Below, piece after piece: positions 10,601 to 18,292 of a stretch of 64,000 nucleotides of DNA. The first letter of the stretch is position 1; each line of letters opens with the position of its first letter. Made by a program: the position numbers and the translations under genes. The stretch is from assembly GCF_000423545.1 (NCBI RefSeq), contig NZ_AUIE01000027.1, positions 1-64,000 of the forward strand, written 5' to 3'. The DNA comes from Metapseudomonas resinovorans DSM 21078. Its GTDB lineage: Bacteria; Pseudomonadota; Gammaproteobacteria; Pseudomonadales; Pseudomonadaceae. Under the pieces are notes generated by a model. That model saw nothing but the letters and a program-made list of their open reading frames with translations, ran no database searches and was not told the DNA's origin.

Positions 10601-13600
10601 CGTCAGCGGAAACGTGGTCAGTGGCGCTGGCTTGGGATCGGTAGCGGACGTGTTCGGTGCCGATGGCCGACCCTCACCGGCGACCGGCGTGGTGGGCGTG
10701 CGTACCGGTGGCGATGTTTCGACGCCGGCCGCTGGCGGCGTGGGGGTGCCAATCGATACCGGCCTGGGCACCCTGGTGCTGCATGCCGACGGCAGTTACA
10801 CCTACACCAGCCACGCCAACGCCCTGGGGCAGGCGGGTGCAGTGGATACCTTCACCTACACCATCGTCGACGCCGATGGTGACCTGAGCACCACGACCCT
10901 GACCATCGACCTGTCGAACATCACCGTGGTTGGCGACGTGAAGGCCGGCTCGGACGACGACGTCCGCGAGGCAGCCCTGGGCTTCGGCAGCGAACCCACC
11001 AGCAATGACGAATTCGCCAGCGGCACCCTGGTAGCCAACGGAGGCAACGGCCCCTACAGCTTCAGTCTGGGCGTTGGCGCCGGCACCGGCCAGTACGGCC
11101 AGTTGGTAGTCAACAGCAATGGGTCTTACACCTACACGCTGATTTCTGCGCCCAAGGTCAATCCGGACAACAACGGCAACAACCTGCAGTTCACTGAAAC
11201 CTTCACCTTCACGGTGACCGATGCCAACGGCAATACCGGCATCGGCACCCTGACCATCGACATCATCGACGATGTGCCGAGCATCAGCGTGAGGGGGCTG
11301 GAAGGGCTCGACCTGCAGGTCGACGAGACCACCCTCGGCGCCACCGACAGCACCAGCTTCGCCGGAGCCTTCTCGTCGGTGTTCGGCGCCGATGGCGCAG
11401 CCCTGAGCAATGCCATTACCTACAGCCTGGATGTGAAGTCGCCAGGGGTGGACAGCGGCCTGCGCGATACTGCGACCGGCAGCAGCATCCTGCTGTTCAA
11501 GGAAGGCGCGGATATCGTCGGCCGCGTGGTTGGAGGAGGGCAACTGGCGTTCCGCCTGAGTGTGGCCGCTGACGGCACGCTAACCTTGGATCAATCGCGG
11601 GCGATCTTCCACACCCCCAATGACGGGCCGGACCAGGCCGCAGGGCTGGCCGGTACCGACCTGATCACCCTGAACGCCACCATTACAGACGGCGATGGTG
11701 ACCAGGACAGTGCCTCGCTCGACCTGGGCAACGCCATCAGCTTCAAGGATGACGCGCCCAGCATCGATCCCTACGTGAAGGTCTGCCTCGACGACGATGC
11801 CTTGCCCTACGGCAACCCCGGCGGCGAGGGCGACAGTGATCCCGACACTCGGAACACCAGCGGCACCATCGCCCATGATTTCGGTGCTGATGGCCCGGGT
11901 GAGATCGAGTTGCAGGATAGCGGCGCACCCCATGGTTTCACCTATGTGGAAACCCAAGGCGGCCTGCTCATCAAGCAGGGCGACGTGACCGTTATCACCA
12001 TCACCCTGGACAAGTTCACCGGCGCCTACACCGTCACCCAGAACGCACCGATCCTGCATGCCAACGGTTACGACGAGAACGACCTGACCTTCGAGGTCGA
12101 GTACAAGATCGTCGACCGCGACGGCGACCGCGCCGATGGCTCGCTGTACATCAAGGTGGATGATGACACGCCCATGGTCAGCACCAGCCCCGTGGTGCAA
12201 CTGGATGATGATGCCCTGCCAGGCGGCAACGCCTATGGCATGGGCGACGTCACGCCGGATACCGCGAATGTCACCGGTAAATTGGGGCATAGCTTCGGGG
12301 CGGACGGTCCTGGTTCGATCACGCTGCTTACCAGCGGCGCGCCCGATGGTTTCAGCTACGAGAAGCACGGCGACAACCTGTTGATCAAGCAGGGCGGCCT
12401 CACTGTCCTGACTCTGACCCTGAACTGGGCGACCGGTGCGTACAGCGTCGTTCAGAACAACCCGATCATGCATCCGGCCGGGTATGACGAAAACGATGTG
12501 AGCTTCAGCATTGCCTACAAGGTGACGGATGCCGATGGCGATAGCGCCACGGGCAGCCTGGTCATCAATGTGGACGACGATACACCCAAGGCATATGCCG
12601 ACAGCGCCAGCATCATCGAAGGCAGCGTCCCCGCCACCCTGGGCGGCAACGTGCTGGACAACGATGCCGGTGGTGCCGACCAGACCAAGGCCTTCACTCG
12701 TTGGAATGGCGTAGCCGGTGCCACGCCGGGCGATAACGGCAGCCTGCTGGTAAGTACACCCTATGGCGTTGTCACCCTGAATGCCGATGGCAGCTACAGC
12801 TTCGCACTGGCCAATGGTTCGGCGGCCGTGGAAGCGCTGGAGCCGGGCGAGCAGGTGGTCCTGCACTACGCCTACAGCATGCGTGATGCCGATGGCGACG
12901 CCAGCGACTCGACCCTGACCCTCACCATCATTGGCAGCAACGACACACCGACGGTTGAGGTCAGTTTCCCGGATGCCCAGGGTGGAATGGCCCAGGTCTA
13001 TGAGAAGGGGTTGCCGGAGGGTTCCAGCGCCGGTGATGGCAGTACTCAGGTCGATGGCACCTTCACTATTGGCGACCCTGATGGCCTGGGAGATCTGCAG
13101 TCGCTCAGCGTCGGCGGCCTGACGGTGGACCTGACCACCAGCGATTTCACCAGTCTGGTCGGACAGAGCTTCACCACTGCCCATGGCACCGTGCAGATCA
13201 CCGGCTATAGCAACGGTACCTACAGCTTCAGCTACACGCTGACCGAAGCCACTACCGATGGCGCCGGACCGGAGACGGATGGCTTCCAGATCACCGTTAG
13301 CGATGGCGTGACCAGCGCCTGGGCCACGGCGACCATCGAGATCGTCGATGATCTGCCGCAGGCGAAGGCCGATGGTGCATCGGTCAGCGAAGGCAGCAGC
13401 GTCAATGGCAATGTGGTCAGCGGCGCCGGTCTGGGCTCGGTGGCGGACGTGTTCGGTGCCGATGGACGTCCGTCGCCGACCACCGGTGTGGTGGGCGTGC
13501 GTACCGGTAATGACACGTCGACCCCGGTTTCGGGAGATGTCGGCGTGCCCATCGATACCGGTCTGGGCACCCTGGTACTGCATGCCGACGGCAGTTACAC

Positions 13601-16600
13601 CTACACCAGCCATGCAAACTCCGTGGGTCAGGCCGGCGCGGTCGATACCTTCACCTACAGCATTGTCGATGCCGATGGTGATCTGAGCACCACGACCCTG
13701 ACCATTAATGTGTCCAATTACACGGTGGTCGGCAGTGTGCAGGCCGGCTCGGATCAGGATGTGCGTGAAGCCGCCCTGAGCTTTGGCAGCGCGCCAACGA
13801 GCAACGATGAGTTCGCCAGCGGCACCCTTGTGGGCAGTGGCGGCAACGGGCCCTATAGCTTCAGCCTGGGTGTCGGAGCGGGCAACGGCCAGTACGGCCA
13901 GTTGGTGCTCGGCAGCAACGGCTCGTACACCTACACCTTGCTCTCTGCGCCCAAGGTCAATCCGGGCAACAACGGCAACAACCTGCAGTTCACGGAAACC
14001 TTCACCTTCCAGGTTGTCGATGCCAACGGCAACACCGGCACCGGCAGCCTGACTGTCAGCATCGTCGACGACGTGCCCGATATCAGCGTGACGAGTCTGG
14101 GCGCCCTGGGCGCGCAGGTGGACGAGACCAATCTTAGCCTCAATGCCAGCACCAGCTTCGCCGGGGCCTTCACGACGGTGTTCGGCGCTGACGGAGCGGC
14201 TGTCAGCAACGCCATCACCTACAGCCTGGATGTGAAATCTGTGGGTGTGGACAGCGGGCTGAAGGACACCGCGACGGGCAACAGCATCCTGCTGTCCAAG
14301 GTTGGTTCGGACATCGTCGGCCTGGTCAGCGGCAGCGGGCAGGTGGCGTTCCGCCTGAGCGTGGCCGCCGATGGCACGGTAACCCTGGACCAGCAGCGCG
14401 CGATCATTCATTCGCCGGACAGCGGGCCTGACCAGGTGGCTGGCTTGTCCAGTGCCGACCTGATCACCCTGACCGCCACCATTACCGATGGCGACGGCGA
14501 CAAGGACAGCGCGACCCTCGATCTGGGCTGCGCCATCAGCTTCCGCGATGCCGCTCCGACGGTGAACAGCAATGTCGTGGTGCAACTGGATGACGACGCC
14601 CTTCCCGGCGGAATTCCGAATGGCTCGGGTGACGATCCTGACTCGGCGAATGCCACGGGCAGCGTAGGGTTCGGTTTCGGTGCCGATGGCGCTGGTGATG
14701 TCCAGTGGCTGACCACGGGCGCGCCTGACGGCTTCACCTATGTGAAGTCCGGCACCACCTTGTTGATCAAACAGGGCACTACCACGGTCATTGAAGTAAC
14801 CCTCGACAGCACCACTGGTGCCTACGGGGTGACCCAACTCGCACCCATCCAGCATGCGCTGGGCGACCAGGAGAACGACCAGCTCTTCACCCTGGCCTAT
14901 CAGGTCGCCGACAAGGACGGCGACTCCACCAACGGCACCCTGGATATCAAGGTCGATGACGATACACCGCATGCGAAGAACGACAGTGCCGATGTGGCCG
15001 AAGGCTGTGGCCAGGACTTCAACGTGGTGTCCGGCAACGTCCTGCTGGGTAGCGACAACGCAGTGGGTGGCGGTGATGACGATGCCTTCGGTGCTGATGG
15101 TGCGGGCCGCATCCAATCCATCCAGATCGGTACCGTCACCTACAACTGGAATGGCGCCGGCAGCATAAGCCTGAGCAGTGGTGGCAGTCTGTCCGGCAAC
15201 GTGCTGAGTGCGATCACCACACCTGGCGGCGGCAAGCTGAGTTTCGATTTCACCACCGGCGCCTGGACCTACGTCGCGTCGAACGATGTGGTGGCCGACA
15301 CCAGCGAGAGCTTCACCTATAGCATCATCGACAAGGATGGAGACCCGTCGAGCGCCTCGCTGACGGTGCGGATCGAAGACGCTTCGCCAGTGATCGGCCG
15401 CGTGGACGAGGACGAGCTGCCGGGTGGCATCACCGACGGTGATGCCCAGACGACCGTGGTGACCGGCAATCTCGGCGAGCTGCTGGTCGGCACCCCGGTT
15501 GGCGCGCAGTTCAGCGTGACCGCTACCCCACAGGCGATGCCCGTGCTGACGTCCGATGGCGTTGCGGTCACCTACTCACGCGAGGGCGACACCCTGGTCG
15601 CCAAGGCCGATGCGGATACCGTCTTCACCCTGCAGGTGGGTAGCGATGGCAGCTACACCTTCACCTTGCTGGGCGCGCTGGACCATCCCGGCGGCGCGGG
15701 TGGTGACGACCAGATTCTCACTCTGAATCTGACAGGGGCCCTCCAGGCGAGCAATGGCAGCGGGAACCTGCCGTTGGCAGGAGATCTGCTTATCCAGGTG
15801 GAAGACGATATTCCGACAATCCTGGCCGCCTCGAACCTGGTCTACTCGAATAGCAGCAATCCTGGTGGAGCGACTGGCGTCTTCGATTACAGCACCGGTG
15901 CGGATACCCGCGGCAGTGGGCCTTTCTCGGCCACGGACTCGGACTTCACTTCCATCAGTCTCAGCGGCACCGTCGGCGGTAGCGCTATTTCGTCGACTGC
16001 TGTCACCTGGGTTTCCGAAACTGCCTCGACAGCAACCTTCGATATCAGCTTCCGGTATGCGCCGAATCCGGCCAGCCCGGGCGTGCTCGATGATGCTGCC
16101 GGTACGCTGGTGTTCGATAAGGCCAACGGCACCTACACGGTGTCGCTGAATGAGCCGATCCAGGGCTTCACCATCTTCAAGACCAGTACATCGCTGAGCA
16201 TCTCCGGATACGAGGTAAACAGTACGTTACCGGACAATACCCAGCCGGCGGTGTCGGTGGTGGAGCTGGATAACGATTTCTACGTCCAGTACACCAGCTA
16301 CTCCGAACCCGGCAGCGGCACCGACGAAGATAACCTGCGGGCCGGCACGGACAACACGTCGGTCTTCAGTCAAGGCGAGCTGTTCAGCCAGAGCACCTCA
16401 TGGGTCAGCGTGAGCAACTTGGACAATGGCGTGGGCGGAGACACATTGGGCAAGGGCGAGGTGCTGGACCTGAACTTCTATACCTCGAATCCCAAGGGCA
16501 ACCTCGGCGTCGAGCCGTCTGCCCGTGCGGCCGGGATGTTCCTCAAGTTCGACGGGGTTGGCAATGAAGACCTGGTTGTCGTGCTCAAGCTGATCGGTGC

Positions 16601-17705
16601 GGGCGGTACCAAGACCACGCGAGCATTGGTCGTGAGCAACAGTGACATCATGACCGCCAACAGCGTGGCACTGGCTGCCTACGGCATTACCCTGGGCAAC
16701 AATGACGGGGCCATCGTCATCGAGAGCAACGACTTCAATGCGTCCGGCGAGAGTTGGCAGATTTACGGCGCACAGATACTCACCAGCGTCGAAGACATCA
16801 CCACCTCCAGTGCCATCGACTTCAATTCGGCGCTTGGGGGCGGTGGCGCCTCGAATGTAGCCAATGGAACCAGCTTTGGCTCGTCGGCAACCGATAACGA
16901 TGTGCTCAAGGTTTCGGATATCGGCTTCATTACCGCCGAGAGCAATACACTGGATACCGAACTGGACTTCCAGGTGGGTATCAAGGACGCAGACGGTGAT
17001 TCCACCTCGACCCAGTCGCTGCATGTGACGATGGAGGCGGGCAGCACCTTCGTAGGCACCACAACCAGTGATGTGATCCAGGGGACCAGTGGCAGTGATC
17101 ATCTCTCCGGCATGGCGGGGGATGACGTGCTGGTGGGGGGATTGGGCAACGATGTGATGGACGGAGGGGTCGGTAGCGACACGGTGTCTTACGACGGCGC
17201 CAATGTGGGTGTTGCAGTGGATCTGGCTCTGATTGGCCAGCAGAACACCGGCGGCGGAGGCCTGGATACCCTCATCGACATCGAGAATCTGCTGGGCTCG
17301 CGCTTCGATGACGTGCTCACCGGCAACAGCGGCGACAACGTACTCGCTGGCAATGGCGGCGACGACCTGCTCGATGGCGGCGCCGGGGCGGATACCTTCA
17401 AGTGGTTGCCTGGCGACAGTGGCGTCACCACCATCGCCGGCTTCAACCCGGGCGTGGACAAGCTGGACCTGTCGCAATTGCTCAGTGGCGAGCACAGCGA
17501 TGTAGGCAGCCTGGACGATTACCTGACCATGGCCTTCGGTGCCAACACCACCATCACGGTGGACAGCAACGCGGCGGCGGCGGGCGGGGAAGGACAGACC
17601 ATCGTGCTGCAAGGGGTGAATCTGATGGCCGCATATAGCGCACCGGATACCGCCTCGGTGATTTCGCACATGCTCGATGACGGTTCGTTGAAGGTGGATG
17701 TCTGA
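7677..17705 (+). CDS. Giant LapA-like RTX adhesin with LapG cleavage motif
   Basis: A 3342-residue secreted adhesin. The start at 7677 has a very strong ribosome binding site; the frame is open from 7629 but upstream codons look non-coding. Residues 1-115 resemble the N-terminal retention module of LapA-type adhesins, and TAAG at 118-121 matches the dialanine site cut by LapG, followed by a glycine-rich linker. Residues about 190-2710 are VCBS/cadherin-like and T1SS-143-like repeats rich in DADGD motifs, including two 257-residue tandem units and a larger duplication. Residues about 2713-3121 are non-repetitive and could carry a ligand-binding domain. The C-terminus has RTX nonapeptides (GGxGxDxxx) and a type I secretion target domain ending in KVDV. 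At least three cysteines occur, unusual for this class. It could equally be named after LapF or MapA. Confidence 0.9.
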   Translation: MAGSIGVVRQVVGEVFAVAADGSRRLLTEGDRVFAGEQLVTGAQGAVAVALANGQELVLGRESSMALNNSLLAGTPDATQSAAADSAATPSEQDLTDVEKLQAAIEAGVDPTQAAEATAAGPGSGGGGSGNAGGGHSFVLLGETAGRVDPNIGFPTGPIGSVPEFPNPDVAIAAEELEVVVPPVNGVPVAEDDAQTVEEGGEGVQGNVLDNDDGGPDLPTQFLSWQAPGASSGPNGSLLVSTPYGVVTLNPDGSYNFELANGTPAVEGLGEGETVNIDFGYSIQDGNGDQSSANLTITIVGQNDVPTVEVNFPNAEGGVVRVFERGLPGGSSEGDGSNVVHGTFTIRDPDGLDKLKSLGVGGLDLQIDPDHPLASLIGGGFEAAFGTVRITGFDASTGTFSFSYTLTRPISDLAAGDERDGFLISLSDGLGLPISTNVSIEIVDDVPQANPDSGSLTENGVPSSLSGNVLGNDVGGADQPKAFTSWNGVAGATTGENGSLLVNTPYGVVTLNADGSYSFALANGSAAVEALTEGQQVTLQYAYSMQDADGDPSNSTLTLTIIGSNDIPTIEVSTPDAENGLAQVFEKGLADGSSAGDGSTVTTGSFTVADSDGLANLKTLSVGSLTVDLTTSGFASLVGQSFAAAHGTVLITGYSNGTYSFSYTLTEAITDTAGPETDGFLINVGDGLANASATVTIEIVDDVPQANPDSGGLTENGVPSSLSGNVLGNDVGGADQPKAFTSWNGVAGATTGENGSLQVNTPYGVVTLNADGSYSFALANGSAAVEALTEGQQVTLQYAYSMQDADGDPSNSTLTLTITGSNDIPTIEVSTPDAEGGLAQVFEKGLADGSSAGDGSNITTGSFTVADSDGLANLKTLSVGSLTVDLTTSGFASLVGQSFAAAHGTVLITGYSNGTYSFSYTLTEAITDTAGPETDGFLINVGDGLANASATVTIEIVDDVPQAKADDASVSEGSSVSGNVVSGAGLGSVADVFGADGRPSPATGVVGVRTGGDVSTPAAGGVGVPIDTGLGTLVLHADGSYTYTSHANALGQAGAVDTFTYTIVDADGDLSTTTLTIDLSNITVVGDVKAGSDDDVREAALGFGSEPTSNDEFASGTLVANGGNGPYSFSLGVGAGTGQYGQLVVNSNGSYTYTLISAPKVNPDNNGNNLQFTETFTFTVTDANGNTGIGTLTIDIIDDVPSISVRGLEGLDLQVDETTLGATDSTSFAGAFSSVFGADGAALSNAITYSLDVKSPGVDSGLRDTATGSSILLFKEGADIVGRVVGGGQLAFRLSVAADGTLTLDQSRAIFHTPNDGPDQAAGLAGTDLITLNATITDGDGDQDSASLDLGNAISFKDDAPSIDPYVKVCLDDDALPYGNPGGEGDSDPDTRNTSGTIAHDFGADGPGEIELQDSGAPHGFTYVETQGGLLIKQGDVTVITITLDKFTGAYTVTQNAPILHANGYDENDLTFEVEYKIVDRDGDRADGSLYIKVDDDTPMVSTSPVVQLDDDALPGGNAYGMGDVTPDTANVTGKLGHSFGADGPGSITLLTSGAPDGFSYEKHGDNLLIKQGGLTVLTLTLNWATGAYSVVQNNPIMHPAGYDENDVSFSIAYKVTDADGDSATGSLVINVDDDTPKAYADSASIIEGSVPATLGGNVLDNDAGGADQTKAFTRWNGVAGATPGDNGSLLVSTPYGVVTLNADGSYSFALANGSAAVEALEPGEQVVLHYAYSMRDADGDASDSTLTLTIIGSNDTPTVEVSFPDAQGGMAQVYEKGLPEGSSAGDGSTQVDGTFTIGDPDGLGDLQSLSVGGLTVDLTTSDFTSLVGQSFTTAHGTVQITGYSNGTYSFSYTLTEATTDGAGPETDGFQITVSDGVTSAWATATIEIVDDLPQAKADGASVSEGSSVNGNVVSGAGLGSVADVFGADGRPSPTTGVVGVRTGNDTSTPVSGDVGVPIDTGLGTLVLHADGSYTYTSHANSVGQAGAVDTFTYSIVDADGDLSTTTLTINVSNYTVVGSVQAGSDQDVREAALSFGSAPTSNDEFASGTLVGSGGNGPYSFSLGVGAGNGQYGQLVLGSNGSYTYTLLSAPKVNPGNNGNNLQFTETFTFQVVDANGNTGTGSLTVSIVDDVPDISVTSLGALGAQVDETNLSLNASTSFAGAFTTVFGADGAAVSNAITYSLDVKSVGVDSGLKDTATGNSILLSKVGSDIVGLVSGSGQVAFRLSVAADGTVTLDQQRAIIHSPDSGPDQVAGLSSADLITLTATITDGDGDKDSATLDLGCAISFRDAAPTVNSNVVVQLDDDALPGGIPNGSGDDPDSANATGSVGFGFGADGAGDVQWLTTGAPDGFTYVKSGTTLLIKQGTTTVIEVTLDSTTGAYGVTQLAPIQHALGDQENDQLFTLAYQVADKDGDSTNGTLDIKVDDDTPHAKNDSADVAEGCGQDFNVVSGNVLLGSDNAVGGGDDDAFGADGAGRIQSIQIGTVTYNWNGAGSISLSSGGSLSGNVLSAITTPGGGKLSFDFTTGAWTYVASNDVVADTSESFTYSIIDKDGDPSSASLTVRIEDASPVIGRVDEDELPGGITDGDAQTTVVTGNLGELLVGTPVGAQFSVTATPQAMPVLTSDGVAVTYSREGDTLVAKADADTVFTLQVGSDGSYTFTLLGALDHPGGAGGDDQILTLNLTGALQASNGSGNLPLAGDLLIQVEDDIPTILAASNLVYSNSSNPGGATGVFDYSTGADTRGSGPFSATDSDFTSISLSGTVGGSAISSTAVTWVSETASTATFDISFRYAPNPASPGVLDDAAGTLVFDKANGTYTVSLNEPIQGFTIFKTSTSLSISGYEVNSTLPDNTQPAVSVVELDNDFYVQYTSYSEPGSGTDEDNLRAGTDNTSVFSQGELFSQSTSWVSVSNLDNGVGGDTLGKGEVLDLNFYTSNPKGNLGVEPSARAAGMFLKFDGVGNEDLVVVLKLIGAGGTKTTRALVVSNSDIMTANSVALAAYGITLGNNDGAIVIESNDFNASGESWQIYGAQILTSVEDITTSSAIDFNSALGGGGASNVANGTSFGSSATDNDVLKVSDIGFITAESNTLDTELDFQVGIKDADGDSTSTQSLHVTMEAGSTFVGTTTSDVIQGTSGSDHLSGMAGDDVLVGGLGNDVMDGGVGSDTVSYDGANVGVAVDLALIGQQNTGGGGLDTLIDIENLLGSRFDDVLTGNSGDNVLAGNGGDDLLDGGAGADTFKWLPGDSGVTTIAGFNPGVDKLDLSQLLSGEHSDVGSLDDYLTMAFGANTTITVDSNAAAAGGEGQTIVLQGVNLMAAYSAPDTASVISHMLDDGSLKVDV
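9003..10544 (+). repeat. Two tandem 771-base near-identical repeats inside the adhesin
   Basis: The units 9003-9773 and 9774-10544 are each exactly 771 bases (257 codons) and differ at only a small fraction of positions. Both run from VDDVPQANPDSG through SGNVLGNDVGGADQ, NGSYSFSYTLTE and back to VDDVPQA. Each encodes a pair of Ig-like modules. Their near-identity at DNA level shows recent duplication or ongoing gene conversion. A more diverged third copy lies at about 12570-13343. Confidence 0.92.
10545..14560 (+). repeat. 2.8-kb internal macro-duplication in the adhesin
   Basis: Sequence beginning at 10556 (QAKADDASVSEGSS) recurs 2799 bases later at 13355 (QAKADGASVSEGSS), and similarity continues through the T1SS-143-like module to about 11750 and 14550. 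With the preceding module copies this gives a super-unit of about 933 codons present twice. Modules of the form VxLDDDALPGG...VDDDTP occur three times (about 11770, 12190, 14580) between and after the two copies. The second copy is more diverged than the tandem pair at 9003, so it is older. Confidence 0.8.
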
Positions 17706-17717
17706 TCGGCGGAAGGG

Positions 17718-17740
17718 GGCCGCTCTCAGGGCGGCCCCGA
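17718..17740 (+). terminator. GC-rich stem-loop after the adhesin gene
   Basis: GGGGCCGC and GCGGCCCC form an eight-base stem a few bases past the adhesin stop codon. No run of T follows, so it may be a stabilising or attenuating hairpin rather than a full intrinsic terminator; the next gene on the strand starts only 26 bases later. Confidence 0.45.
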
Positions 17741-17765
17741 TTCTCGATGGCAAAGGGAGGGAACC

Positions 17766-18104
17766 ATGGTTTTCGTGCAACGCGACGAAAAAGGCAGAGT
17801 GCTGCGGGTGGAACACGAGCCCTTCGAGAGCATGACCCAGAGCATGCCGGCCAACGACCCGGAGGTGCAGAGCTGGTTCGCCAGCCGCAGCCTGCATGAC
17901 CACCTGATGTCCTTGCAGCATTCCGACCTGGAATTGGTGCGGGTGATCGAGGACCTGGTGCAGGTACTGGTGAGTCGGGGCTTGATGAACTACACCGACC
18001 TGCCGGAACCTGCTCGTCACAAGCTCCAGCACCGTGCCTACGCCCGTGCGCAGGTGGAGGATCTGGGCGGATTGGTGCCCGACGAGACGCGCTTGCCGCA
18101 GTGA
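17766..18104 (+). CDS. Small conserved Pseudomonas-type protein of unknown function
   Basis: A 112-residue soluble protein with no signal peptide or membrane segment. It opens with MVFVQRDEKGRVLRVE and has a helical centre (DLELVRVIEDLVQVLVSRGLMNYTDLPEPARHKL). Similar short proteins in Pseudomonas genomes are sometimes labelled tryptophan synthase beta-like, but at this length it cannot be TrpB and I see no PLP-site sequence. The ATG at 17766 follows GGGAGGG. It is on the adhesin strand, 60 bases downstream, so it may be co-transcribed. No function is assigned. Confidence 0.75.
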   Translation: MVFVQRDEKGRVLRVEHEPFESMTQSMPANDPEVQSWFASRSLHDHLMSLQHSDLELVRVIEDLVQVLVSRGLMNYTDLPEPARHKLQHRAYARAQVEDLGGLVPDETRLPQ

Positions 18105-18292
18105 ACGGGTTGCACCTGGACGCGTGCAAAGCCAACGCTCGCGCGTCTACGCCGGGTTCACCTCCGAACTTGTAGGAGCGAGCTTGCTCGCGAACAGTCC
18201 GAGCGCGATGGTTCGCAAGCAGCTCACCACCTACCGAAACGCCGACTTCACCCGGCTAGTCAGAGTCTTTCAATCATCACAGGCAGGGCCGG
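18105..18292. repeat. REP-like palindrome between convergent genes
   Basis: The segment TAGGAGCGAGCTTGCTCGCGAA near 18172 is followed by an imperfect reversed copy (TTCGCAAGCAGCTC). It is a Pseudomonas REP-type element in the convergent gap between the small protein gene and lapD. No gene seen. Confidence 0.7.

Noticed and set aside
11580-15116. A 1178-codon open frame on the minus strand across the adhesin repeats
   Set aside because: It lies wholly antisense to the adhesin, with no ribosome binding site or family features; it comes from the GC-rich codon pattern of the repeats.
17766-18104. Tryptophan synthase beta-chain label for the small protein
   Set aside because: The protein has 112 residues and no cofactor-binding sequence of TrpB.
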